Notes: generated from the letters alone by a model not told the origin. Positions 51,530 through 61,788 are shown, numbered from the stretch's first letter. The stretch: DNA of 64,000 bases from Robertkochia marina (GCF_004799345.1 NZ_SSMC01000002.1:558001-622000), one strand, 5' to 3'. Made by a program: numbers and translations.

Positions 51530-52270
51530 ATGAAATACCTACCTGTGATCCTGGTGTTGGCCCTGAGTATACTATCCTGTTCTCCGGATGCTACTGAAAT
51601 CGTGAACAGATCCCTTGAAAGCTCGGGGAGTGCCAATTTAGAAGGTAAGGAAATCCGTTTTGAGTTCAGAGATAAGAAGTACCGCTCTGCCAGAGAAAAC
51701 GGCAAATTCTTGTTGGAACGAACTTTTGTACAGGATTCTTTTCAGGTAAGAGACGTGATAACCAATGATGGCTTTCAACGTTTTCTCAATAACAACCCGG
51801 CTGAGGTGGCAGATAGCATGGCGGTGAAATATGCCAATTCAGTGAATTCAGTACACTACTTCGCTTATCTGCCTTACGGCCTTAATGACAAGGCGGTTAA
51901 CAAAGAAATATTGGAGGCGGTTGAGATCAATGGAACCCCTTATTATAAGATCAAAGTTTGGTTTGATCAGGAAGGTGGGGGTACTGACTTTGAAGATGTA
52001 TTTCTGTATTGGATAAATCAGAATACCTTTAAGGTAGACTTTCTGGCTTATGAATATCATACCAATGGCGGTGGTATGAGATTCAGAGAAGCTTTTAACA
52101 GACGAAGCATTGAAGGAATTGACTTTTCTGATTATCGCAATTTTAAACCCCGGTCAAAAGAGGCTTCCCTGTATCAACTGGACAGCCTCTTTCAGGAGGA
52201 TGATTTAGAGTTGCTCTCGGTAATAGAACTTAAGGAAGTTCTTGTGGCACCATGTGATTCCTGTTTATAG
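51530..52270 (+). CDS. Lipoprotein, DUF6503-like
   Basis: 246 residues. Lipoprotein signal MKYLPVILVLALSILSC with C17 as the acylated residue. The mature part is beta-rich with repeated aromatic strands (GKEIRFEFRDKKYRSAREN, YYKIKVWFDQEGGGTDFEDVFLYWINQNTFKVDFLAYEYHTNGGGMRFREAF) similar to flavobacterial DUF6503 proteins, which have an LolA/LppX-like look. It ends in CDSC. Function unknown. Ends overlap the convergent phosphatase gene by 41 bp. Confidence 0.75.
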   Translation: MKYLPVILVLALSILSCSPDATEIVNRSLESSGSANLEGKEIRFEFRDKKYRSARENGKFLLERTFVQDSFQVRDVITNDGFQRFLNNNPAEVADSMAVKYANSVNSVHYFAYLPYGLNDKAVNKEILEAVEINGTPYYKIKVWFDQEGGGTDFEDVFLYWINQNTFKVDFLAYEYHTNGGGMRFREAFNRRSIEGIDFSDYRNFKPRSKEASLYQLDSLFQEDDLELLSVIELKEVLVAPCDSCL

Positions 52271-52802
52271 GCTCGGGTTGCAGAAGTATGCTTTCGGCAT
52301 TCTGACCTTTAACATGCACGATATAGAGATTTGCATTGTTCGTATCTTCAATTTGAGAATACTTTTCCTCACCTAAAAGAGCGTTGGCAATGCCGGGAAT
52401 CGTATTACTGTGTCCAACCACAAGTACGTGCCCTCCCTTATGTTGAGCTATCCATTCTTTAACAAGGGCAGCACCATTTTCGTAGATCATTGTGTTTAAC
52501 TGTTTTGATGCTGCCGTTGGCTCAGCAGTCTGCCTGGTTCTTGCATAATCTGTACTGTAAACAGCTGAAAAAGGCACCTCCCTGAACAGATCACTCCAAT
52601 AGTTGGCCCTTAATTGCCCTTCCGGGGTGAGAGCCGGGTCTTTTTCTTCCGGGTCACTTCGGTCTTTCTCTGCATGTCTTATTAAATAAAATACGGTGGA
52701 TGATTCCTCTTCGATCTGTTGACCATTCTTTTTGGAAGAGGAATTGCAGGCTGTGAGGGCGAACAATAAACACAGGATTGGTAATAGTCTGAATAGTTGC
52801 AT
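52230..52802 (-). CDS. Histidine-phosphatase-family lipoprotein
   Basis: 190 residues. Lipoprotein signal (MQLFRLLPILCLLFALTAC, C19), then a phosphoglycerate-mutase-like fold with the catalytic FYLIRHAEKDRSD, YSTDYARTRQTAEP and VLVVGHSNTIPGIANAL. The RHAE form is close to SixA-type phosphatases; the substrate is unknown and the protein acts outside the cytoplasm. The ATG at 52802 opens the signal peptide; the frame extends to 52928 without homology. Confidence 0.88.
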   Translation of the reverse strand: MQLFRLLPILCLLFALTACNSSSKKNGQQIEEESSTVFYLIRHAEKDRSDPEEKDPALTPEGQLRANYWSDLFREVPFSAVYSTDYARTRQTAEPTAASKQLNTMIYENGAALVKEWIAQHKGGHVLVVGHSNTIPGIANALLGEEKYSQIEDTNNANLYIVHVKGQNAESILLQPEPINRNHMVPQELP

Positions 52803-53024
52803 GGATTTTGTTTTTTTCTGAAAGATAACAGAATTCGCGGTTATAGGTGTATGTATACTACTCTGACTTAATTTTTGAACGACGTATCGATGTATTAAAA
52901 AAGTGTATTTCATCGATATTTTTGTCATTTAATCGGGTTTTGTGATTTTTTGTACTACATTCATTAGTGTAATTGTAGGAAAAATCAAGTTAAGAACACT
53001 TGGTAGCTACAGAAAACTTAACCT

Positions 53025-55172
53025 ATGAAAAAACATTACTTTGCCCTAATAGTCTTGTTTTTAGCCGCGGTTAATGGTTACTCCCAAACCTTGAACCAAC
53101 CTGTGCTGAATTTTAGCCATGCCTGTATTAGTGATTCCTTCAGAAACTTTGAAGTGGCATTCTCTTTTTCTGAAAAATCTTTTTCTTCCGGGAATACTTT
53201 TTATATAGAGCTTTCTGACGAGCAGGGAGATTTTTCACAGGCAGAGGTGCTTGCTACCCTTTCAGACAAAAATACCTCATTCGAGTTTACACATTCTCTT
53301 GAGTTTGCCACGACCATGGCAGGTTCGGGATACCGTATCAGAATACGTTCTACCGTTCCGGCATTAACCAGTGAACCTTCTAAGCCTTTTGATGCCTATT
53401 ATGTACCATCAGAATACCTGGTGCTTAATAATTACGAGACTTCGAGTTTTTGCGGTTCAGAACCCGTATTACTGGAACTTGACAAAGATGTTGCCAACAG
53501 GTATATATGGTTTAAAGACGGCGCATATTATACAGAAACAGAACTTCCTTACCTGGAAGTGAATACAGCCGGAAACTATTATGCTGAACCCTTTTACGGA
53601 GCCTGTTCCGGATCTGTTGTTTCTAATATTGTATCTGTTGAGGCCCTCGATGCCATGCAGGTAGTTCTTGCCATACCCAGCGAGATCGTTGCCTGTTCCG
53701 GACAGGAAATTATGTTAAAGGCCGAGAATGATCAACCGGGGTACACCTATCAATGGTTTCGAAACGGACAACCGGTATCGGCCATACAAACTTCTGCTTC
53801 TGATTATTCTTTCAGCGCTTCCGGCAGTACTTTAGGAACCTATTTTTTAGAGGTAACCAATGAGTTCGGATGTACCATTACTTCTGATCCGGTTATGATC
53901 TCAGGGAATGAGATCCAAGTAAGTACGATCGCTCCGCTTAAGTCGGTGCTCATTGGAGAAGCCATTGCAGAATTAAAGATCACGACGAATCGTAATGACC
54001 TTGAGATATCATGGTTTAAAAATGGTGCTGAAGTAGCAAAAGATATCAATCTTACCCAATTTGCTGCCATTGATGAAGGTCAGTACCATGCAGTACTTAA
54101 AGATGTTAATGGTTGTGCCATGGAGGTTTATTCTCCAACTTTTCAGGTATTTGAGCCGGTAAACTTTAGTGCCGAAATAGATTTTGATGGTTCTTATATG
54201 GCCTGTGACAATACAGCTGCAATTCTTTCTTTAAACCAGCTTACTGGTTCGCTCTCTAATGGAGATGAAATTAGTATAGGTGAAGATCTTTATGCGAATT
54301 TTGATTTCTCCTGGTTAAAAGAAGGGGTTGCTACAGGAATAACAGGACCCGTCATTCAATTAGACCATTACACGGCAGGGGGAGTGTATACCCTGGAGGT
54401 AAATTACAAGGGCGAATCCTATTTCTCAGTTGCAAAAGAAGCGTATATAGGCTTGGAGAAACCCAATCTTTACCTGGAGGAAGTCCTGACTTGTTCTGCT
54501 CCTGCAATGCTGAGGGTTGATGAATATCAGGATGTTATTTACAATTGGTATCGTGATAATGAATTGGTGCACTCAGGTATGGATGCGGTTTATTCAGCCC
54601 AGGCAGAAGGAGTGTATCGTGTAGAAATGGAATATATGGGTTGCCTGTCTGTTTCTGAGCCTGTAGAAGTAGTTCCAGAGGCACTTAATACTATTGAGAT
54701 CTACCCGGGAGAGCGTATTTTCCTGGTACCTGATAAAGAACTTGAAGTGGTTGCCAGTGGGGCAGATAGTTATACCTGGTTGAACGCTGAGGGCGATATT
54801 CTCTCTCAGGAGGCAGCCTTACATATTTCAGAGGATGGGATATACCACCTCAGAGCCGAATCGGGCGGGTGTGTCATAGAAAAAACCGTAGAAGTCAATT
54901 ACGATTACGTAAGCGCTATTCCTAATGTGGTTACACCTAATAATGATGCTATAAATGATCGATGGGTATTGCCGGGTAAATTTCTCGAGGACCCCGATCT
55001 GGAGGTGATTATATGTGATTCTTACGGACAGCCGGTACTGCGAACCAAAAGTTATGACAACAGCTGGCCTCAGTCAATGGATCAAATACCTGCACAGGAT
55101 TCCAATTACTACTACATCCTGAACAAAGGGGGTAAGAGCGTTCAGAAGGGGGTAATTACCCTGCTTCGATAA
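53025..55172 (+). CDS. Secreted Ig/PKD-repeat protein with T9SS type B sorting domain
   Basis: 715 residues. Signal peptide ends at NGYSQ. Residues about 30-620 form several Ig-like beta domains with paired Cys and repeated WFKDG / YQWFRNGQPV / ISWFKNGAEV / YNWYRDNELV strands. The C-terminus (about 632-715) is the gliding-motility-associated CHU_C domain: IPNVVTPNNDAINDRWVLPG...YYYILNKGGKSVQKGVITLLR, a signal for type IX secretion and surface attachment. The next gene encodes its likely PorP/SprF partner 19 bp on. Probably an adhesin. Confidence 0.93.
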   Translation: MKKHYFALIVLFLAAVNGYSQTLNQPVLNFSHACISDSFRNFEVAFSFSEKSFSSGNTFYIELSDEQGDFSQAEVLATLSDKNTSFEFTHSLEFATTMAGSGYRIRIRSTVPALTSEPSKPFDAYYVPSEYLVLNNYETSSFCGSEPVLLELDKDVANRYIWFKDGAYYTETELPYLEVNTAGNYYAEPFYGACSGSVVSNIVSVEALDAMQVVLAIPSEIVACSGQEIMLKAENDQPGYTYQWFRNGQPVSAIQTSASDYSFSASGSTLGTYFLEVTNEFGCTITSDPVMISGNEIQVSTIAPLKSVLIGEAIAELKITTNRNDLEISWFKNGAEVAKDINLTQFAAIDEGQYHAVLKDVNGCAMEVYSPTFQVFEPVNFSAEIDFDGSYMACDNTAAILSLNQLTGSLSNGDEISIGEDLYANFDFSWLKEGVATGITGPVIQLDHYTAGGVYTLEVNYKGESYFSVAKEAYIGLEKPNLYLEEVLTCSAPAMLRVDEYQDVIYNWYRDNELVHSGMDAVYSAQAEGVYRVEMEYMGCLSVSEPVEVVPEALNTIEIYPGERIFLVPDKELEVVASGADSYTWLNAEGDILSQEAALHISEDGIYHLRAESGGCVIEKTVEVNYDYVSAIPNVVTPNNDAINDRWVLPGKFLEDPDLEVIICDSYGQPVLRTKSYDNSWPQSMDQIPAQDSNYYYILNKGGKSVQKGVITLLR

Positions 55173-55191
55173 ATCATTAAGTATTTCTGAT

Positions 55192-56922
55192 ATGAAATTT
55201 ACAGATAAAGGCATTTGCCTGTTACTGTTGCTGTTAACCGTGCAGGCATTCTCTCAGGTAACCAATAATTCTGTTACCCTCGATTGGCGACAGCACAACC
55301 TGAACAAATACAACCGTATGCTGTTCAACCCGGCCTACAGTATATCCCGTGAACAGGGAAGGGCGTTGAGTTTCTGGAGCCGTATACAATGGGCTGGGGT
55401 AAACAATGCGCCTCAGACCTTCCTGCTCAATTACTCCGGGAAGATAGGTGAAAATGCCGGGGCAGGATTAGGACTTTATCAACAAAACCTGGGACTCTTA
55501 ACTGATTCCGGGCTATTGATGAATTATGCTTATCAGGTTCAGTTTTCCGAAAAGGTGCATTTGACTCTGGGGTTAAACTCCACTTTGTTTCGAAGAGGAC
55601 TTAATCAAACGGCTTTGAGTGCTGCTGACCCGGATCCGGCCATCCTTGAAAATCAAAATGATTTTCTTTGGCTGTTCATGCCTGGAATGACCCTGAGCGC
55701 GGGTAAGTTCGATCTGGGATTCTATGCCGAAAATCTTTTTGATTACAACTTGAATGAGTCCCGTTCTGTAACCGGGTTCAATGGTAAGATCTACTCAGGT
55801 CACCTGGCTTTCAACCAGCGGTTTGTGAATGCCTTTGGCATTATGAGAGATGCAGTTTGGCGGGGCGTTGTATACGCTAAGACACAACCTAATGAAGTAG
55901 CCCAATACGGAGGGAATACCATGATAGACCTTCCTAAATATGGATGGTTTCAAATGGGTTATAACAATACCTACGGAGTTAACGGGGTGTTGGGTGTCAA
56001 GATAGGAGGCGGTATGAGCATAGCTCTGACCTACGAATCCGGCTGGAAAAACGGTATCAATAATTTCGGGCCTACTTATGAGGCAATGGCAACGATTGAA
56101 TTGGGCAATTCTTCACCTAAGCCCAGGACAGCTGCCGTAGTTCAGGACACTCAGAATGCAAGTGCTGTGAAAGAGCATGATAATGAAATGTCGGATGTCA
56201 CTATGGAAGAACAGGTATCTGAAATGGAAGCCATTGCCCAAACATTAAACACCGGTTATGCTGTAATAGGAGGAGCGATATCAGATAAGGATGAGCAATC
56301 GAACGATACTACAACCTCTGTAGCAACTGCAGCCATTCCTGATCCTGATATGAATAGGGCATTGACGCAAAATGAAGAAGAAATGAAGCAAGCACTGTTA
56401 GATAAGGTCCTGACAGATATTGATAATGAAGATGTTCTGGTTGAATCTTCAGATTCGCATGAAACCACTACAGATCACAATGAAGATCTTAAGAATAAAC
56501 ATCAAGAGCATCGCGATATGGCGCAATACCTGGGTTTATTAGCTTCGTTGGAGGATGTGCCTGAAGATTATGAGAAGCAAACCTATCTTGAAGGGGAGGA
56601 GGAAGCTATTTCACCGGAAGGAGAAAAGAATGAAAACGAAAATGAAAAAAGTTCCAGCTATCGAGTACTTAACGCAGGAGAAGGTGTAAAGAAAGGGTTT
56701 TATCTGGTGGTAAATGTTTTTGCTGAAGACAGGTATTTTAAAGAGTTCACAGAGGACCTGAGATCTCGCGGATTAGAACCATTACATTTTTTGAACCCTG
56801 ATAATAATTACCAATATGTGTATTTGGCCTACGCCGATAATTATTATAGGGCCAAGCAATTACAGCGATCTCATTTTAATGGGAAGTACCGTGAAGAAAA
56901 ATGGGTTTTATGGGTTAAATAA
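55192..56922 (+). CDS. PorP/SprF-family T9SS outer-membrane protein with C-terminal SPOR-like extension
   Basis: 576 residues, about 250 longer than usual. A signal peptide (ending QAFSQ) and a PorP/SprF beta-barrel (about 25-305) with YNRMLFNPAYSISREQGRALSFWSRIQWAGVNNAPQTF are standard. Then a long acidic, low-complexity linker (about 310-490, many Glu/Asp) leads to a terminal domain GVKKGFYLVVNVFAEDRYFKEFTEDLRSRGLEPLHFLNPDNNYQYVYLAYADNYYRAKQLQRSHF with a SPOR-like look. PorP/SprF proteins help type B substrates reach the surface; the terminal domain could anchor it to peptidoglycan. Follows its substrate gene by 19 bp. Confidence 0.85.
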   Translation: MKFTDKGICLLLLLLTVQAFSQVTNNSVTLDWRQHNLNKYNRMLFNPAYSISREQGRALSFWSRIQWAGVNNAPQTFLLNYSGKIGENAGAGLGLYQQNLGLLTDSGLLMNYAYQVQFSEKVHLTLGLNSTLFRRGLNQTALSAADPDPAILENQNDFLWLFMPGMTLSAGKFDLGFYAENLFDYNLNESRSVTGFNGKIYSGHLAFNQRFVNAFGIMRDAVWRGVVYAKTQPNEVAQYGGNTMIDLPKYGWFQMGYNNTYGVNGVLGVKIGGGMSIALTYESGWKNGINNFGPTYEAMATIELGNSSPKPRTAAVVQDTQNASAVKEHDNEMSDVTMEEQVSEMEAIAQTLNTGYAVIGGAISDKDEQSNDTTTSVATAAIPDPDMNRALTQNEEEMKQALLDKVLTDIDNEDVLVESSDSHETTTDHNEDLKNKHQEHRDMAQYLGLLASLEDVPEDYEKQTYLEGEEEAISPEGEKNENENEKSSSYRVLNAGEGVKKGFYLVVNVFAEDRYFKEFTEDLRSRGLEPLHFLNPDNNYQYVYLAYADNYYRAKQLQRSHFNGKYREEKWVLWVK

Positions 56923-56977
56923 TGTGCTAAAGTCCTGCTGAATTAGCAGTAATGGCACAAATATGACTTCCATGGGT

Positions 56978-58213
56978 CTATATTTCCTTTCCTTCAAGGA
57001 TCACCTGATGAATGTTGGTATTACCAAAATCATAGGGCAGATACCCGTAGGAAGGTATACTTTTAGTAATGATCAGGTTTGCCTTTTTTCCTTTGGTAAT
57101 ACTGCCGTGTGTAGCTTCAAGTCCCATAGCATAGGCGGCATTAACAGTGGCGGCATTAATCGCCTCCTCCGGGGTCATGTTCATTTTAATACAAGCGGTG
57201 GCAATGACAAGGTTCATATTACCGCTGGGAGATGTTCCCGGATTATAATCTGAGGCCAGGGCAAGAGGCAGTCCTGCATCGATCATTCTGCGGGCGGGTG
57301 TATAGGGAATAGAGATAAAAAAGGAGCATAAAGGAAGGGCTACAGGCATGGTGTCACTGTTTTTGAGTGCTGCAATATCCTCCTCGTTGATGATCTCCAG
57401 GTGATCTACACTTAAGGCATTGTGTTTTACGGCAGCCGGTACGCCGCCTGTAATATTAAATTGATTAACATGAACCTTTGCTTTCAGATCGAATTTTTTT
57501 GAAGCCCGGAGCAAACGTTCCATATCCTCTACCGAGAAATACCCTTTTTCACAAAATATATCAACGAAATCAGCAAGCTTTTCTTCTGCCACAGCCGGCA
57601 GCATTTCATTGATTACCACATTCATGTATTCATCTCGATTACCTTTATGTGCAGCCGGAACGGCGTGTGCCCCCAGGAATGTTGCCTTTATGGTTGCCGG
57701 AAAATCTGCCTGCAACCTTTTGATTACCCTAAGCATCTTAAGTTCGGCCTCGGGAGTTAGTCCATAACCACTTTTGATCTCTATGGCCCCGGTTCCCTGG
57801 GCCATAACCTGTTCTAATCTCAATTTTGATTGCTCGTACAGGTCATCTTCCGGAGTTTCCTGCAGTCGTTTTGCGGAGTTTAAAATACCTCCACCTTTGC
57901 TGGCGATCTCTTCATAGGTTAAACCGTTGATACGGTCAACGAATTCCTGTTCCCGGTTACCGGCGTAAACAAGGTGTGTGTGACTGTCAATCCACGCAGG
58001 AAGCATAAATTTTCCCTGAAGATCTATGATGCGATCTGCCGAAACGGCGTCGGCATAACGCATTTCTCCAAAATCGGCTATGGTATCATTCTCCACCAAC
58101 AAAAAGGCATCCTGAAGCCTGGGAAGAATGTTCATTTCATTGCCACTGAGATAGGTAGTGCTATGATCTCTGATCTGCAGTAATTCTCCGATGTTTATGT
58201 AGAGGGTTCTCAT
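56978..58213 (-). CDS. hutI: Imidazolonepropionase
   Basis: 411-residue amidohydrolase of histidine degradation, producing N-formimidoyl-glutamate. Metal site WIDSHTHLVYAGNREQEFVDRINGLTYEEIASKGGGI, then IEIKSGYGL, HVNQFNITGG, SVDHLE and LALASDYNPGTSPSGNMN are typical of HutI. The formimidoylglutamase at 35240 would act on its product. hutH and hutU are not in the window. Confidence 0.95.
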   Translation of the reverse strand: MRTLYINIGELLQIRDHSTTYLSGNEMNILPRLQDAFLLVENDTIADFGEMRYADAVSADRIIDLQGKFMLPAWIDSHTHLVYAGNREQEFVDRINGLTYEEIASKGGGILNSAKRLQETPEDDLYEQSKLRLEQVMAQGTGAIEIKSGYGLTPEAELKMLRVIKRLQADFPATIKATFLGAHAVPAAHKGNRDEYMNVVINEMLPAVAEEKLADFVDIFCEKGYFSVEDMERLLRASKKFDLKAKVHVNQFNITGGVPAAVKHNALSVDHLEIINEEDIAALKNSDTMPVALPLCSFFISIPYTPARRMIDAGLPLALASDYNPGTSPSGNMNLVIATACIKMNMTPEEAINAATVNAAYAMGLEATHGSITKGKKANLIITKSIPSYGYLPYDFGNTNIHQVILEGKEI

Positions 58214-58271
58214 ATGCTGTTTTAGTCACTCAAAGGTATTAAAACATTTAGGAAACCTCTTTTCAATACTG

Positions 58272-58279
58272 TAAATTTG
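58272..58279 (+). promoter_or_regulatory. -7 box of pta
   Basis: TAAATTTG, exact TAnnTTTG match, 19 bp upstream of the pta start codon. Confidence 0.45.
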
Positions 58280-58298
58280 AAAGAGAAAGCAAATTGTT

Positions 58299-60392
58299 AT
58301 GAATAAAGGATTATATATCGCCACCCTGGAGGCTAACAGTGGAAAATCTCTAATTACCCTGGGCCTTATGAGAACCTTATTGGGTAAGGTTACTAAAGTT
58401 GCCTATTACAGGCCCATCATTGAAGATCTTCCTGAAGGGGTCAAAGATAATCACATTGATACCGTATTAACTTATTACGATCTGCCTCTAACCTATAAGG
58501 AGGCTTATTCGTTTACCCGGTCAGAAGTGATCCAAATGCGCAACAAAGGACAGTCAGGCGATATCATTAATGCCATTATAGATCGGTATAAACAGTTGGA
58601 GGCTGCTTATGACATGGTCCTTATAGAAGGTTCAGACTATTCAGGTGAGGGCAGTGTTTTCGAGTTTGATGTCAATGTACTTATCGCTAAAAACCTGGGG
58701 GTGCCAACCATCATTGTGGCCAGTGGAGTAAATAAGACCCGGGATGAATTGCTGGGAAGTATGGAAATGGCCTATAAAACCTTTGTTGATAAGGATGTAG
58801 ATGTAGTGGCCTTGATCGCTAATAAGATACAGCCCGAAAACCTTGAGGTGGCCTCTACCGGAATGCAGGAATTTCTGCCGGAGAATGTGGCTGCCTTTGC
58901 CATTCCCATGGTAGAGACACTGGCGCATCCAACGGTAAAAGAGATCATGCATGCCCTGGAAGGCAAGGTGGTGATCGGGGAGGAGTATCTCGATAATCAG
59001 GTAGGAAGTTACGGAGTGGGTGCCATGCAATTGCGTAATTATTTACAACACCTCAATAATGACAGCCTTGTTATCACTCCCGGAGATCGGGCTGATGTGA
59101 TTCTCGGAGCCCTGCAAGCCAATATTTCTACCAACTATCCACGAATTTCCGGTATTGTACTCACCGGAGGCTTGCTGCCCGAGCCCTCGATCATTAAGCT
59201 AATAGATGGTTTGTCGCAGGTAGTACCTATAATATCAGTTCAGTTAGGTACTTTTAATGCCACCAACCAAATTGGTAATATTCAGGCCAATATATACGCC
59301 AGTAGTACCCAGAAAATAGAAACCTCTATTGATACCTTTATGAAGTTTGTCGATTTTGATTCTGTTCTGGAACACCTGATCAACCTGCAGCCAAAAGGCA
59401 TAACCCCTCGCATGTTTCAGTATGATCTGATGAAGAGGGCACAAAAGGAGAAAAAACATATTGTGCTTCCTGAGGGTACAGATGATCGCATCCTTATTTC
59501 AACCTCCCGTCTGGTAGCTATGGATATTGTGGATATTACGCTCTTAGGGGATCCGGTCAAGATCGAGGAGAAAATTGTTCAACTGGGAATTAATTTCCCC
59601 AACCGAAAACCCCAGATCATTAACCCGGTAGACTCCGAGCATTTTGAAGATTATGTGAACACCTTTTACGAACTGCGAAAACACAAGAATATCAACCTTG
59701 ATATTGCCAAGGATATGATGAGTGATGTATCCTATTTCGGAACCATGATGATCTATAAAGGGCACGCCGACGGAATGGTGTCTGGTGCGGTTCATACCAC
59801 CCAGCATACGATCAGGCCGGCTCTTCAATTTATAAAAACCAAACCCGGGGTAAGCGTGGTGTCTTCTATTTTCTTTATGTGTCTCCCTGACAGGGTATCT
59901 GTTTTTGGAGATTGTGCCATTAACCCGAACCCTACCGCTGAACAATTGGCTGAAATAGCAATTTCTTCTGCAGACAGTACAAAAGCCTTCGGGATTGAGC
60001 CTAAGGTGGCAATGTTGTCGTATTCTTCCGGTACATCGGGAAAAGGGGAGGATGTAGATCGGGTGCGTGAAGCCACGGAGATCGTAAAATCGCAACGTCC
60101 AGATCTGAAGGTAGAAGGGCCCATACAATATGACGCAGCTGTTGACCGGACTGTGGGGCGCAGTAAATTGCCTGACTCTGAAGTAGCAGGGCAGGCCAAT
60201 GTACTTATATTTCCCGATCTCAACACCGGAAACAACACCTATAAGGCAGTACAGCGCGAAACAGGTGCCCTTGCTATTGGTCCGATGCTCCAGGGACTTA
60301 ATAAACCGGTAAACGACCTTAGCCGTGGATGTACAACAGACGATGTTTTTAATACCGTGATCCTGACCGCTATACAGGCTCAAGGTATTTAA
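58299..60392 (+). CDS. pta: Phosphate acetyltransferase, long form
   Basis: 697 residues. N-terminal P-loop domain of dethiobiotin-synthetase type (ATLEANSGKSLITLGL, about 1-225), a DRTGG domain (about 230-345) and the catalytic PTA domain (about 365-695) with HIVLPEGTDDRILISTSRL, DGMVSGAVHTTQHTIRPALQFI and MLSYSSGTSGKGEDVDRVREA...EGPIQYDAAVDR. It exchanges acetyl-CoA and acetyl phosphate. ackA follows 22 bp on, forming the acetate pathway operon. Confidence 0.97.
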   Translation: MNKGLYIATLEANSGKSLITLGLMRTLLGKVTKVAYYRPIIEDLPEGVKDNHIDTVLTYYDLPLTYKEAYSFTRSEVIQMRNKGQSGDIINAIIDRYKQLEAAYDMVLIEGSDYSGEGSVFEFDVNVLIAKNLGVPTIIVASGVNKTRDELLGSMEMAYKTFVDKDVDVVALIANKIQPENLEVASTGMQEFLPENVAAFAIPMVETLAHPTVKEIMHALEGKVVIGEEYLDNQVGSYGVGAMQLRNYLQHLNNDSLVITPGDRADVILGALQANISTNYPRISGIVLTGGLLPEPSIIKLIDGLSQVVPIISVQLGTFNATNQIGNIQANIYASSTQKIETSIDTFMKFVDFDSVLEHLINLQPKGITPRMFQYDLMKRAQKEKKHIVLPEGTDDRILISTSRLVAMDIVDITLLGDPVKIEEKIVQLGINFPNRKPQIINPVDSEHFEDYVNTFYELRKHKNINLDIAKDMMSDVSYFGTMMIYKGHADGMVSGAVHTTQHTIRPALQFIKTKPGVSVVSSIFFMCLPDRVSVFGDCAINPNPTAEQLAEIAISSADSTKAFGIEPKVAMLSYSSGTSGKGEDVDRVREATEIVKSQRPDLKVEGPIQYDAAVDRTVGRSKLPDSEVAGQANVLIFPDLNTGNNTYKAVQRETGALAIGPMLQGLNKPVNDLSRGCTTDDVFNTVILTAIQAQGI

Positions 60393-60414
60393 TTCTTAAA
60401 AAGATTTTTACAAG

Positions 60415-61599
60415 ATGAATGCAATTCTAGTGATTAATTCCGGCAGCTCCTCCATAAAACTTCAAGTGATAAAAATGCCCAGTGAAACAGTGGTTGCTTC
60501 CGGACTTATTGAGCGAATAGGGCTTGAAAATTCAGCACTTCACCTAACGATAAAAGGGACCAAAAAATCAAAAGAACTTGAAATCCCCGATCATGAAACA
60601 GGACTTAAAGAGATCACCAGAATGCTTCTTGACAAGGAGAATGGGGTCATAAAGAATACTGCAGAGATCAAAGCTGTAGGGCATAGGGTGGTGCATGGTG
60701 GTGCCGCCTTTTCTGATACCATAGAAGTGAATGATGCCGTTAAAGAAAGTATTAAGGAACTTTTTTCGCTGGCCCCCTTACACAATCCGCCCAATTATAA
60801 AGGAATAGAGGTGGCAGAAAAAATATTTCCAGAGGCCAAACAGGTGGCCGTATTTGATACCGCCTTTCATCAAAGTATCCCGTTAAAAGCCAAGAAATAT
60901 GCTATTCCTAACGAGTTCCAGGACAAACACGGACTACAGGTATACGGTTTTCACGGTATAAGTCATAAATATGTCTCTGAAAAGGCAGGTGAATTTCTTA
61001 AAAAGAAACAAGGAAAGTATATAACCATTCACCTGGGTAATGGATGCAGTATCACTGCTACGAAAAATGGAAAGAGTATTGATCATTCTCTGGGATTTGG
61101 TCCGGTAAACGGATTGATCATGGGTACCAGAAGCGGTGATATCGATCAGTCGGTTATCTTTTATATGATAGAGAAATTAGGGTACACGGCAGAAGAAGTG
61201 AGTGAAATACTTCACAAGAAGAGTGGGATGCTGGGGCTTACGGGAATGAGCGATCTCAGGGATATCGAGGAAGCAGCAGAGAAGGGCGATGAAGCATGTC
61301 AACTGGCTTTGGAGATGAACGCCTATCGCATTAAAAAGTATATCGGGGCCTATATGGCTGCCATGAACGGGGTAGATGCCATTGTATTTACAGCCGGGAT
61401 AGGGGAGAACAGTGATATCTTAAGGGAACTGGTATGCAGAGATATGGAGTATCTGGGCATTGAACTGGAACCGTATAAGAATAACATACGCTCCAAAGAA
61501 CCCCGGGTGATCAGCAAGGAAAACTCCAGAGTTGCAGTCTTAGTAGTGCCTACCAACGAAGAATTGGAAATCGCGAAGCAAACGTATGAATTATTGTAG
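60415..61599 (+). CDS. ackA: Acetate kinase
   Basis: 394 residues. LVINSGSSSIKLQVI and AVGHRVVHGGAAFSD are the two signatures; AVFDTAFHQSIPLKAKKYAIP, FHGISHKYVSEKA, ITIHLGNGCSITATKNGKSIDHSLGF and FTAGIGENSDILRELVC follow. It converts acetyl phosphate and ADP to acetate and ATP, or the reverse. Shares its terminator region with convergent fumC. Confidence 0.97.
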   Translation: MNAILVINSGSSSIKLQVIKMPSETVVASGLIERIGLENSALHLTIKGTKKSKELEIPDHETGLKEITRMLLDKENGVIKNTAEIKAVGHRVVHGGAAFSDTIEVNDAVKESIKELFSLAPLHNPPNYKGIEVAEKIFPEAKQVAVFDTAFHQSIPLKAKKYAIPNEFQDKHGLQVYGFHGISHKYVSEKAGEFLKKKQGKYITIHLGNGCSITATKNGKSIDHSLGFGPVNGLIMGTRSGDIDQSVIFYMIEKLGYTAEEVSEILHKKSGMLGLTGMSDLRDIEEAAEKGDEACQLALEMNAYRIKKYIGAYMAAMNGVDAIVFTAGIGENSDILRELVCRDMEYLGIELEPYKNNIRSKEPRVISKENSRVAVLVVPTNEELEIAKQTYELL

Positions 61600-61748
61600 G
61601 TTACAGTAAGCAGTTTGCAGTTTTCGGTTCTCAGTTCTCAGTGAATAAGTTCGTGACAATGAATTGGCACCTGAATATAACAGGCCTGTATGAGAAAATT
61701 TAACCTTAAGTCATAAAACTGCAGACTGTAATCTGCAAACTGTTTACT
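61600..61748. repeat. GCAGTTTGCAG-type short repeats
   Basis: CAGTTTGCAGTTTTCGGTTCTCAG units follow ackA (61608-61640), and AACTGCAGACTGTAATCTGCAAACTG units (about 61716-61748) flank the terminator on its minus-strand exit side. Confidence 0.6.
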
Positions 61749-61750
61749 GC

Positions 61751-61783
61751 AAAAAAAAAAGGAGCCCTATAGCTCCTTTTTTT
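61751..61783. terminator. Bidirectional terminator between ackA and fumC
   Basis: GGAGC-CCTATA-GCTCC with ten A on one side and seven T on the other; works for both convergent genes. Confidence 0.85.
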
Positions 61784-61788
61784 GTGAT

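Noticed and set aside
59544-60383. 279-codon minus-strand frame inside pta
   Set aside because: Shadow of the phosphate acetyltransferase gene; no start context or homology.
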